From assembly GCA_033725935.1 (NCBI GenBank), contig MU867077.1, forward strand, positions 540,317 through 604,316: a stretch of 64,000 bases of DNA, read 5' to 3'. The notes under the pieces were generated by a model. It was given only the letters and a program-made list of their open reading frames with translations, was not told where the DNA came from and searched no databases. A program made the position numbers and the translations under genes. This stretch comes from Cladorrhinum sp. PSN259 (lineage: Eukaryota > Ascomycota > Sordariomycetes > Sordariales > Podosporaceae). This document shows, piece by piece, positions 35,434-45,140 of this stretch; within the stretch, counting starts at the first letter, position 1, and the number at the start of each line of letters is the position of its first letter.

Positions 35434-36340
35434 TCAAGCCTCCTCCGAGTCCTCAGAAGCCCGCTCGCTTCCAGCATTCCCTCCAATCACCGAATTGACA
35501 AAATCTTGGTACCGAAACACTTCGCCTCTCTTACCCAGGCCTCCACCCGATTTGCTGCTCTTGGTGAATGCTCTGCGCCCAGTGAACCCATTGATAACTT
35601 TGTCCACATCCAGCGATGTCAGTGGTTGCTGCCCCGGCTCTGGCGCTGTATTGAGCAGGGCATCCCGGAGTTCTCCCAGGTCTATCTGTCCGCTGTCGTC
35701 ATCGTCAAACGCCGAAAATGCAGACAGCAGCTCTGAGCTTGGTGATAGAGCAGCTAGCGACCCAGATATTGAGTTCATAAACAATGCCATGGTCATTGTT
35801 TGGGACGCAGATGGTGGGAAGAATTGAGTGACTTCGGATGCATTGGATGGAAGCCCTGCGAGGCGGTCAATAGCGGTCGATAATGGGCAATGTAAATGAA
35901 TTGGGCTTACCCAGCTGGTTGAGCATGTCGGCAACGTCCTCCCTATTCACGACGCCATCGCTATCTCTATCCAGGATCTGGAACCCTTCCCGCAGCGTAC
36001 GGAGTTGTGAGGGCTGCAGCTGGGCCATCGAGCTTCCATGGCCCACCGGCTGCTGCTTCGAACCTGCGACTGGAGATCTGGGAGGAAGACGCTGTGGCGC
36101 CTCGTCGGCGGTTGATGTGTATCCTCCTCTCGGGGATGTCTTGAATTCCATTGTGGGACTTTTCGGTATCGGCAGAGGTCTCCCGCCGACCTCGAATGCG
36201 CCCGTCTTAGTCGGAGTCGGTGATGACGTGGATGTGGTCTGTCTAAGAGTGGAGGGGGTTCCGGGCGTGGATTCGGGACGGCGAAATGGCGAATTCCGTG
36301 GGGATGCTCCATACCCGAGCGGGGATGGCTTGTACGGCAT
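35434..36340 (-). CDS. RLC1: Myosin II regulatory light chain (EF-hand)
   Basis: Calmodulin-family light chain of the Rlc1/Mlc2 type, binding the neck of type II myosin in the contractile ring at septation. Exons 36340-35911 and 35855-35434; 283 residues. The 55-base intron (gtaagc...gcag) joins MLNQLG to LPSNASEV. Residues 1-~120 are a disordered Pro/Ser/Thr-rich extension with many S/T-P sites. EF-hand 1 at ~130 has a canonical loop (DRDSDGVVNRED); a second canonical-like acidic loop (DDDDSGQIDLGE) lies near 200; the other two hands are degenerate. The segment FTGRRAFTKSSKSGGGLGKR looks like an insertion before the last hand. Start taken at the first ATG in frame (MPYKPSPLGYG); the frame is open a little further upstream without ATG, and a tiny upstream exon (ATG at about 36415, gtagga donor) cannot be excluded. 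Confidence 0.85.
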
Positions 36341-37553
36341 TGCCTTGGACGATATTTGCGATGTTAGTGACTGCAAATTCCCCAGACGTCTCTCCCCGGA
36401 TCCATCCTACCATTCTTTATGGTTTTGTTGATTGGTGCTGTTCTCGATTGCTTCCCTGTCGAGCTGTCGCAATGTGAATACTAACACGCGCCGATGGTAC
36501 GTAGACCCGGTTTTATTCTTGTATTATTCGACTTGGTATCTATTCGCTCAACAATACTCTCGCGCAATCCGGTTGGTTCTTGTGTGTGTTGTTTATCAAT
36601 GGCGATCAGCATCCACCGACAAGTCAACAACGGGTAATCAAAATCTGGAGGTCAGTGGCGGGATGAGACGAAGTATAGCGAAAGTAAACAATGCAACCCG
36701 ACAACCAGAGATGCCAAGAGGTGGCTTGCCGCTGCTGCGGGGTGCGTGGCTGCTGTCAGGACGCCGGCAGCTGGCCTTCAGCACAGGCCATGCATGTTTC
36801 ACCAGACCCCAAACTCCCAGACTCAGAGCAGGGATGGAGCGCGCTGGCGGTAGGGGTTCCTCCAAAATACACAGTAAAGCACAGTACTGCAGAGCTGGAA
36901 CCCCTCAAATAGGTGAAAGTCAGGTGTCCAGTTCGAAGCATGGGAAGTTTGTTGATGGCATTTGGATTTCAATTGCACGTCAAGTTGACTGAGGTCGCAT
37001 CTCATCGCCTTTCCTCCACCAAATACCTTCATTATATACGTCACACAGCACTGTGAGACAGCATTGATCCCGGAGCCAAGAATCCCGACCGGAGCCGGTC
37101 TTTTGGGTTCCCCAATCTCGGGTCGCCGATTGCTTGGTAGGAATTGGAATTGTGCATTGCATCTGTTCAATCCGTCTCGTTTCAAGCCGATGCCGTCTGC
37201 TGCTACCCCGCTGTGCATTACCGTTCCTACGCCGTACATACGAGTCTACGATTCCTCGGCTCTTGATAGGTTCAGGGACTTAATTCTCTAATGACTATTA
37301 TACGCAGTTCCGGCGCCGCTCCTGACCTTCTGTAAAAGTAATATTGGCTGCGTGCATTGCATCCGACTCGACCAATTCGTTCGAGGCCGTCCACGATAAC
37401 CATACGATACCGTTCCTCCGATACCCCTGAATCCAGCTCGTGTAACCAATACCGACCTACGACCTGAACATACGTTTCACAACACAACGATCACACGAGG
37501 ACTAAAAGGAACTGGGGGAGGAGCAGGAGGAACACACACAGCAGCTTCACAGG
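36341..37553. other. Divergent promoter region light chain / AFI1
   Basis: 1.2 kb between divergent genes. No coding region seen. It should hold both promoters and leaders; a purine-rich stretch (37505-37540) directly precedes the AFI1 ATG. Confidence 0.55.
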
Positions 37554-40163
37554 ATGGTATCTACGGAGCAACCACTGCCGTATATTGCGCGGACCAACAG
37601 TATATCTGCCTTTGTCGAGCCTCCGTCCGCAAGCCGTCGAGGATCCGCAACAACAATACCGACGTCAAGATTTGCTGCTCGCTCCCCCCAAGCTTCCGCA
37701 GCAAACACCACCGAAATGAACCGGACTTCAGACCCAAGTCTTAAGGGCAAAGCGCCCTCAACCGCCACCGCGGTATCCTCCCAACACAGCTCACTGTCGG
37801 TTCCTGTCCCGCGCACGAAATATGATCCCTCATTGCGCCGCGCGAGGAAGCCGCGCTCGCAATACCCACGAGGTAGTACCGAGAGCCATGTTGAGTACAT
37901 CCTCGTAGCCTCTTTCGACATCGACCGCGGCCCCATCATGGAACATCAGTACCCTGTTTCCATTACCGGTGATGAGCACATGCTTGCGGAATTGATGCTT
38001 CCTGATCAAGCTCACGTCAGAAATCAGGATTGGACGGTTTTCTTTCTCCACAAGGATTCAAGTCAAGAAGAGGATGAGGCAGAGCGCCGCGAAAAAGACG
38101 AGAGACGGGCCCGGAGGAGGAGGCGGCGGGACCGAGCAAAGGGAATAATACACGAGTCCGACGACGAGGATGACGAAGAGGGCGACCTCGATGACTCTTG
38201 GGACGACGATTTATCGACCGATACCGAGCCAGAAGGAGGCGAAGGGCCTCCTTTGGTCTATGTTCTCAATCTTGTCAACACCAAACAGGACAAAACAGCC
38301 AAGAGGGGTGCGGTGGTGAAGGCTATGGCGATTTGTACAAGGCATCCGTTTTTACACATATACAAGGTGAGACTAACACTCTTTTTCCACCTATTTGCCC
38401 TTCCTAACATGTATTTTAGCCTTTATTATTATTAGCATTGGAAGAGTATTTCAAATCGCCGGTGGCCGAAACCTTGTCCATGCTGTTTAATGCGGTCAAT
38501 GAGATGGACTTGTCCCTCATGCCGAAACTGAGTCTACTTGAGAGGCATCTGCTCCAAGCGAGCGACAACAAGGATCTATTTGTCGAAAAATTTGAGCGAA
38601 TGATCCAGGCCAGGATCGCAGAGGAAACAGGTGAAGACGTCGCAGATCAGCCGCTAGATGCCAGCAAAAGCCCACCGAAAGCGGCAGGAATCTTTCGTTC
38701 GGGGACCAAAGCACATATCGAGGGGCAGGCCGCGTACGTGGTACCCAGAGACACCCACGAGTTTGAGAGCAAGGTGATGTATAAGGGGATACCAATCCCG
38801 ATCAAAGTGCCCGTGGCAGTAATGCCTGAGACGGTTGGCGATTTCTCTCTGATCAAGCTGATCCAAAACTTTTCCGATGCTCACTCAAAATCACCACAAG
38901 TATTTTCCCTGCATCCTCATCTGACAACAAACGGGCCAACCACGCACCCGATCATTGTTCTTGTCAATGCTCTCTTGACACAAAAGAGGGTGATTTTCCT
39001 CGGCCACAACATGCCGTCCGGAGAGGTAGCCGAGGCTGTTCTCGCAGCTTGTGCTTTAGCTTCTGGCGGCATTCTCAGGGGTTTCACTCGACACGCTTTC
39101 CCCTACACTGATCTGACCAAAATCGACGATCTTTTGAATGTTCCTGGCTTCATTGCCGGTGTGACGAACCCGACATTCGAGAACCACCCGGAATGGTGGG
39201 ACCTGCTTTGTGACATTCCGAGCGGCAAGATGAAAATCAGCAGCAGGATAGAAGCGGCGCCCATTACCGAGGGGCTTGTGTACTTTCAGCAGCAGAACCC
39301 TGCTTATTCAAACCTGATCAATGGCGCGTCCGGGAGCGGATCATCAGCAGATTTGACGGGTGACGCGGCCTTCATGGCTGATATCCTGAGGAGCATTGCC
39401 ACCCGCGCGGGCGAACGAGTGGTGAGAGCGAAGTGGAGAGACTGGATCATGAAGTTTACTCGTATAGCTGCCGCGTTTGAAGAGAGCGTGTTTGGCGCGA
39501 GCGCACTTTACATTGGTAGCGACGAGTCCGAGCAGGCAGCGACGGCGGCTATCAGTGGGCATGGTTATGTGTGGCCTGATGAGGCTACAAAGGCGAAGGA
39601 GCTGGCGGGTAACGTTACGAGGATTGATGGGTGGAGGAACACGAGAAGTTATTATAGTTTCATTCAGGTGTGTCTTGTCTTTGCTGAAGGAATGTGAAGG
39701 ATGAAGAGCTGACTTGATGATGATATAGGACGTTGCCCAATTATATACGGTCCGTCCGCTCAAAGGGCTGGATCTGGCACATATGCATGATCGCCTCAGG
39801 GCACAAAAGCTCACACCGAGCCAGAGCAAGGAGATTTACGAAGCCCTGGCCAAGTATGTGCATACATACGATGAGATCTGTTTGCTACTGAGTGTGGCGC
39901 CAGAGTCTCATGCAGGATTATTCTATGTTGGATTGGGTTTGTTCCACAAAGATCGCGACGTCCGCATCAAGACGGCTGAACTGCTGGACCGTATTGCTGA
40001 GCATGAAGCGGGCCAGCACTGGTGGAGGGGGCTCAGCCGGTTCGAAAAACTCGCGTATGTGCGTATTAAGCGTGAAATAGAGCAGGAAGCCAAGGCAAAG
40101 ATGCTGGAAAGGGAAGGCGGGACGGGTTTCATGAGTCCTGTTGATAATAAGCGGGTTAGTTAG
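37554..40163 (+). CDS. AFI1: Afi1-like DENN-type polarity protein
   Basis: Orthologue of yeast Afi1, which binds Arf3 (Arf6 type) and helps set cell polarity; belongs to the Afi1/SPA group of DENN-domain proteins, expected to act at the cortex and growing tips. Exons 37554-38366, 38420-39667, 39729-40163; 831 residues, frames preserved at both joins (HIYK to [15 protein letters not shown] to [13 protein letters not shown]). The N-terminal ~110 residues are disordered, rich in Ser and Arg. The Afi1 N-terminal domain begins at [20 protein letters not shown], is broken by a long charged insertion (about residues 165-225, poly-Arg then acidic), and the SPA/DENN core follows ([42 protein letters not shown]). 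The C-terminus ([20 protein letters not shown]) is conserved in the family. Confidence 0.93.
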
Positions 40164-40513
40164 AGAATTTTTTCTTGGGCTTTGGAAGGGGGATATATAT
40201 ATATATTGTAATCTTTTTTTTTTTTCCATCAATCCTTTCCCTCAAGTGCTGATCATAGGGGTCGAGGGAAAAAATAAAATAAAATAAATCCTACCAGCCA
40301 GCAGCAATGGGCCCCTAGATTTGTGTTTTGGAGGCGAGGATTTCGATAATGGGCGACCAGAGGTTGTTTATACCCAAATAACCTAGTCTATCCGTGGCCT
40401 TGTTGTGTTCTTGCAATTATTCGAAACAATTCATTGCCGATAAACAATATATCCTTTATTAATTTACATATCAACCACCTCATCATTATCATCACAAGTA
40501 GCCTATCACTTCT
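40164..40513. other. Convergent 3' region AFI1 / S-formylglutathione hydrolase
   Basis: 350 bases with (AT)n at about 40193-40206, poly-T at 40214-40224 and AAAAT repeats at 40270-40288; consistent with two facing 3' UTRs. Confidence 0.55.
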
Positions 40514-41395
40514 TCAAAGCAACCCCAAGTTCTTCGCAGCCCATTCAACGTGCTCATCCGCAAAGCTCGCCATGAAATAATAAGAATGATCATAGCCATC
40601 CTGGTACCTAACCTTCACACCCCCAACTCCAGCCTCCTTGACCGCCGCCTCAAAGTTCTCGGGCAGCAGCTGGCCCTTCTCATAGAATCCATCCGCGGTA
40701 CCAACATCCACCAAAATCTTTGCGTCCTTCTCGCCCTTCCAGCTCTCACCCTTGATTAGCTCGGTCGCATCGTTCTTCTTCCAGAGATCCTTGTCTTCAC
40801 CGAGGTAGCCCGTGAACGCCTTCTCTCCCCAAGGGCACTTGCTGGGGTTGCATATCGGGGCAAACGCGCTTGCAGACTTATACTGCCCCTTATTCTTGAG
40901 ATACAACGTTAAAGCGCCATGGCCGCCCATGCTGTGTCCGGTAATTGAGACTTTGCCCGAATCGATATACTTGGCGAATTCGGGGTCGGAAAAGAGTGTC
41001 GAGGGCAACTCCTTGGTGATGTACTCCTCCATCTTGTATCCTACATTCCAGGGCGCCTGGGTGGCGTTGATATAGAAGCCTGCTCCGGCGCCAAAGTCCC
41101 ACGAGTCGGTTTCTCCGGGGTAGTTGAGACCGCGCGGGGAGGTGTCCGGGTAGAGGATTGCAAGACCTAGTTGGGAGGCGCGGTGCTGGAAGAAGCCCTT
41201 TTCGGAGCAATTCTCGGGGGTGCATGTTAAACCGGAGAGGTAGATCAAAAGGGGCACTCGAGTGTTTCCAGAGAGGGCGGCGGGTGGCAGGTAGAGGTTT
41301 ACTGCCATGGGGGTTGTGGTTGTGGAGGATGGGTGAGAAAGTTTGAAGAGTTTGCCTCCAAAGGAGGTTATGGTTGCTTTGGTTTCGAACGGCAT
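40514..41395 (-). CDS. S-formylglutathione hydrolase (esterase D family)
   Basis: Hydrolyses S-formylglutathione to formate and glutathione, the second step of formaldehyde detoxification after glutathione-dependent formaldehyde dehydrogenase; cytosolic alpha/beta hydrolase. Start ATG 41395 gives MPFETKATITSFGGKLFKL, the normal family beginning; 293 residues. Conserved parts: PLLIYLSGLTCTPENCSEK with its reactive Cys region, PDTSPRG, WDFGAGAGFY, the nucleophile Ser in TGHSMGGHGAL, catalytic Asp in VGTADGFY and His in GYDHSYYFMASF. No intron. The same frame is open upstream with an ATG at 41557, adding 54 residues with no Asp or Glu; this is CA/CT-rich leader-like DNA, but it could also give a mitochondrial form. 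I favour the shorter protein. Confidence 0.95.
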   Translation of the reverse strand: MPFETKATITSFGGKLFKLSHPSSTTTTPMAVNLYLPPAALSGNTRVPLLIYLSGLTCTPENCSEKGFFQHRASQLGLAILYPDTSPRGLNYPGETDSWDFGAGAGFYINATQAPWNVGYKMEEYITKELPSTLFSDPEFAKYIDSGKVSITGHSMGGHGALTLYLKNKGQYKSASAFAPICNPSKCPWGEKAFTGYLGEDKDLWKKNDATELIKGESWKGEKDAKILVDVGTADGFYEKGQLLPENFEAAVKEAGVGGVKVRYQDGYDHSYYFMASFADEHVEWAAKNLGLL

Positions 41396-41967
41396 TTTGG
41401 GCAGTTTGGTGGTGGTTGTGTGATATTTTGAGATGCGGTTGACGTGTGAGAGGTGAGATGTGAGGTTGAAGGTGGAAGGTGGGGTGAGTGGTGGTGATGG
41501 TGAGGAGCAACCTGGATGTTTAACCGCAAGGAAAGAAGGCACCCTCAACTTATACATGATTTGAGGGAAGGGACCCTTCTTTCTGGGCAATTCCACATCT
41601 ATTATCTTCTTCTTGACATTTTACCCCGCCTCGAATATTTTTTCCAATTGATTATTCCGTCATGTCCCTTTCTTCTTCGAGTACCAAAGTAAACCGACCC
41701 CACCTTTATCAAAACTGCCGATTCCAATGAGGGGTAAAAAATAAGGGGAAATGCACCGTTCGGTCACTCAATTGTTATGCCGTCATTGCAAGTTGTAACA
41801 GAGCACAGAGATATCTCCGAGATCCCGAAACATGGCCATTCTGTTAGAGATTGTTTTTGGTGTTATCTGTTTTCCTTGGCCATTCTTATACTGTAATGAA
41901 CCCTCTGCCCCCCTCCCCGTCTTTCATCTATCGAGATGATCTCCTCCATCTTCCCGGCAGCACCCGT
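41396..41967. other. Upstream region of S-formylglutathione hydrolase
   Basis: 572 bases. Contains the leader with the acid-free in-frame extension (41396-41557) and promoter DNA; otherwise nothing recognised. Confidence 0.55.
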
Positions 41968-42457
41968 TTACTCCTTCTTGTAGCACTTGAAGCTCTGAGC
42001 TGACTTCAAATTTGCCGGATTGCTCGCATCCAATGCCTTTGAACCACCAGTGATCCGCTTGAAGCACTTTCCAGTACCACGATGCGACTGATCGTCAGGG
42101 TCGCAGTAATCATCGTGGCAAGGATCGTTATAGACGAAGCACCGAAAGCCTTCCTGGTTGATGATTAAGGACTTCAAGTGGCCTTCAGAGGGGCTAATGA
42201 TGTCGCGGATGTTGTAGCACTTCAGGAGCTCGGGGACCTTGTCGTGACAGAAGCCTTGAGGGTCGGGCCGAGGGTTGTCGGATTCAGTACAGAGGGTGAT
42301 CTGACCGCCAGTTAATCAGCCAACTACGAGCTCCTAGGGCCGGAAGACTTACACCACCGACGTGGCTTCCGTGAGCCGGGGCGGAAGTCGAGCTGGCTGG
42401 GGCAGCCACAGACAGGCCGACCGCCAGGGACAGGAAGGTAGTAAGACTGAACAACAT
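41968..42457 (-). CDS. Small secreted 8-cysteine protein, copy 1
   Basis: Unknown function. Exons 42457-42353 and 42300-41968 (52-base intron, gtaagt...gtcag); 145 residues. The start ATG yields a clear signal peptide (MLFSLTTFLSLAVGLSVAAP, likely cut after the Ala-Ala region). The mature part of exon 2 has eight cysteines in the order LCTESD, GFCHDK, LKCYNI, FRCFVY, DPCHDDYCDPDD, GKCFKR, FKCYKKE-stop, compatible with four disulfides. A related gene 840 bases away has the same intron position and the same cysteine order, so this is a small tandem family. Size, secretion and cysteine content are effector-like, but no effector or toxin family is recognised. Intron and frame are unambiguous because the unspliced frame stops early. 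Confidence 0.8.
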
Positions 42458-43298
42458 TGTGGTTGTTGTTTGTTGTGTCTGGTGTTTTCAAAGCTTTGCT
42501 GTGAGTTACTGAAATGAAAACCTCGAGACCAGGGCAACAAGGCTCTTTTAATCACCGCCAGGGCAAAGATATCTCAAGGTCCTCTCTCAACAACTGATCG
42601 AAGACTTGAGACGACGTTGCCGAATCTTCCAGATGCCATTGTGACCACCCCGCCACCTCGGAGAAGACTTGAGATGGCCTCCCACCGTTTGTAATCATTC
42701 ACCGGGGTAGAGCTTATCGAAAGCAGTGTTGGACTGTATTACCGAAGTGGAATCATTGCTGTTTGCTCGGTCAAGGCCAATATCTGCCTAATCTCCCCAT
42801 GACCGCTTTATATCAGTCGTCCTACTTGACCGCTGTGGAGCCTATCTCAAGTCAGTTCCCTTTGTATCACAGAAAAGAAGCAGCAGCGCGGAGGAACGGC
42901 ATTCCAGATATCTACTCAGTCAGTACCGGCTGGCCGATTGAATACGGTGCCGCTCCTCCAGCGGTTATGTCGCATTACATTGTTGGCATGACAGAACAGG
43001 AGTATTAGCGGAGGCAGATGGCTTCGAGATTGTTCGCTCGATAAGAGCACAGGCAATCTGGGATTTCTGATATCTCCCAATATATGTGTCACCGAAGAGG
43101 AGCAAGCAAGAGCAGTAGTGTAGAGAAATGATATCACAACCGTGAACTCGGTGATGACCAAACTGGTCTGATATATTCATGTGTGCCTTTTCTTTATTGA
43201 TCGGTCTCTTTCTGCCAGCTTCCCCTGTCTTCTCCCGATTACCTCCTGGCAAAGTCAACTATATTGTTCAACAACCATCCCACCTCATGACCTGACCA
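42458..43298. other. Spacer between the two secreted-protein copies
   Basis: 841 bases upstream of copy 1 and downstream of copy 2. No coding region is supported. Confidence 0.5.
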
Positions 43299-43788
43299 CT
43301 ACGAAGTGGACCAGCACTCGAAGCTCTCAGCACGGTCATACCACCGCTGATCAATTAACCAATCTTCCCATTCGGTAGCAGTATGAGTGTATATAATGCC
43401 CGTTTTGCATCCGTCATTGTCGTCGGTTGTATTGCACCGCTTGTGGCACGGGTCCGCATAGATATAACAGGCCTAGTCCCAGTCAGGGTATTGCATTTGG
43501 AACGAGTATAAGTTGTGTCTATGGGGGGGTTGGATGTCGACGCAAGTGGGAAGTCTGATGTAAGTCTGGTTGCAAGCTCCGGTGCTGATCGGGTCTTCAG
43601 TGCAGAGGCTTACCTGTGAAGGAAGAGGAAGTTGGCGATTCAGCTGGAGGGAACATGAGAGTCGAGAAGAGACTTACGATCCCCCCATAAAGAGTATCTC
43701 TGGGTAAAATGGACAGAGAGGAATTGACGGGGACTGCCGAGGATAGGCTGATTGTCAGAGATAGAAGGATGGCGAAGAGTGGCCGCAT
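43299..43788 (-). pseudogene. Small secreted 8-cysteine protein, copy 2, interrupted by TAG
   Basis: Tandem relative of the gene at 41968-42457. Exon 1 43788-43678 codes MRPLFAILLSLTISLSSAVP, a signal peptide, and ends LYGGI; intron 43677-43614 (gtaagt...acag) sits at the same place as in copy 1; exon 2 43613-43299 starts VSLCTEDP. The frame meets TAG at 43475-43473 (after PDWD) but continues with ACYIYADPCHKRCNTTDD and ends at TAG 43301-43299. Reading across the stop gives eight cysteines in the same order as copy 1, with similar spacing (24 against 26 residues around the stop). The change is consistent with CAG to TAG, a CpA-to-TpA transition as RIP makes, or TGG to TAG. A short intron ending at this TAG is possible but would shorten a conserved spacing. 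An upstream in-frame ATG exists at 43815. Confidence 0.65.
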
Positions 43789-45140
43789 TTTGTTTGCGAC
43801 TGTCCGGTTTATCATGTCTGAGGAGACTACAGTTCTTGAAGTGAAAATAGGTGTGTTGGTTGAGGAAACTGGAAGTTCCTATGGGCTCTCCAGGGTCCTT
43901 TTATCATTCTCATCAGCAGAATCGTCTGACTCGGCCTCCTCGGCTGCTCCGATTGCTCTTTGACTGGATCCAGGAGCCAGAAATTCCAAGAGGCCTTCCC
44001 CAACAGCCTCGGATACACCTCAGACGATGATGACAGCCCATCAATGTGTCTTTTTGTGTTCTTTTGCCATCCCTTAGTTGAGTGAACAATCCGAATGCCG
44101 TTTTACGGCCACAAAAAGGACCGCCTTTGCCCGAACCAAGAGCCCGAGCTCCCGAGGCATTATTCTCAACAGCCCGGCACTTCAGACGTCAGTGCCAGCC
44201 AATGACCGCCTGATTAGCTTCAACAGGCTCTTATCAGCCCTCTTCTGAGCTTTTAGTTAGCTATCCGTGAACAGTCAGGACACTTTTGATGCCGGATAGC
44301 CGAGGATGCCTTCAAGATCAACAATGTCAATGACAGTTCAGATGATAAAGCCAACCCAGTGCTCATTCAATGCTGTTGCCGCAACTCTGAACATCTCCTC
44401 AAAGGCCCATTGTTCTCTTAGCATATTATGAAGCTAGAGTAATTTGGAAAAGCCATTGTCTGCACATATTGAGCTCAGCGCGGGTTAGCAATTACAGTTG
44501 ACAGGAACTCGATGTAGAAAATAGTGGGAGGCAACAGAAGCTAAGACAAGGAAAAGAAACTCATACCCATCTGCCATATAGAGGCATCCTGAGAGGAGGC
44601 AGACGTGTTTGCAGGGGCCGCAGAGGAGATCCCACCGATCAAATGTTAAGACAACGTGACAGCTTGAACATATAATTATTTTTTAGACCTTTGATTACTG
44701 GACGGCTGCTGAGGAGGGGACCATCCCGCCAAATTCGAGTCTCCTCAAGTGCTGAATGGATAGGGTAACTCCACGCCAGTTGCTCCAGCTCTCTTGTCTT
44801 CCCTAATTTTACGCCAGTCCAGCTGTTTGTGAGTCCCAATCAATATTCTATCTCCTTCCTTGAGAAACTCCCTAACACACAGCTATTACATCCTGGTCTT
44901 CAAAGGCAACCTCTAACGTGGCTAACCAGACCTTCAGAGTCTGCTTGGAAGTGGGCAATCTTGTCAATACTTTTGGAAGCCATGTATAGACACAGTATAT
45001 GCTCAGTCCGGACTGTATGAAACATATTTCTAATTCTCCCAATGCATACATGACTGGGGTTATAGACAGCTAATCAGTGCTTTTGATCCCAAACAAACAA
45101 CGAAACAGGTATCTCTTTTTTATAAAAAATTCCAAGCCCC
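43789..45140. other. Gene-free region
   Basis: 1.35 kb upstream of copy 2 and beyond the ADE5,7 stop. Only short frames without protein-like composition; nothing recognised. Confidence 0.5.
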
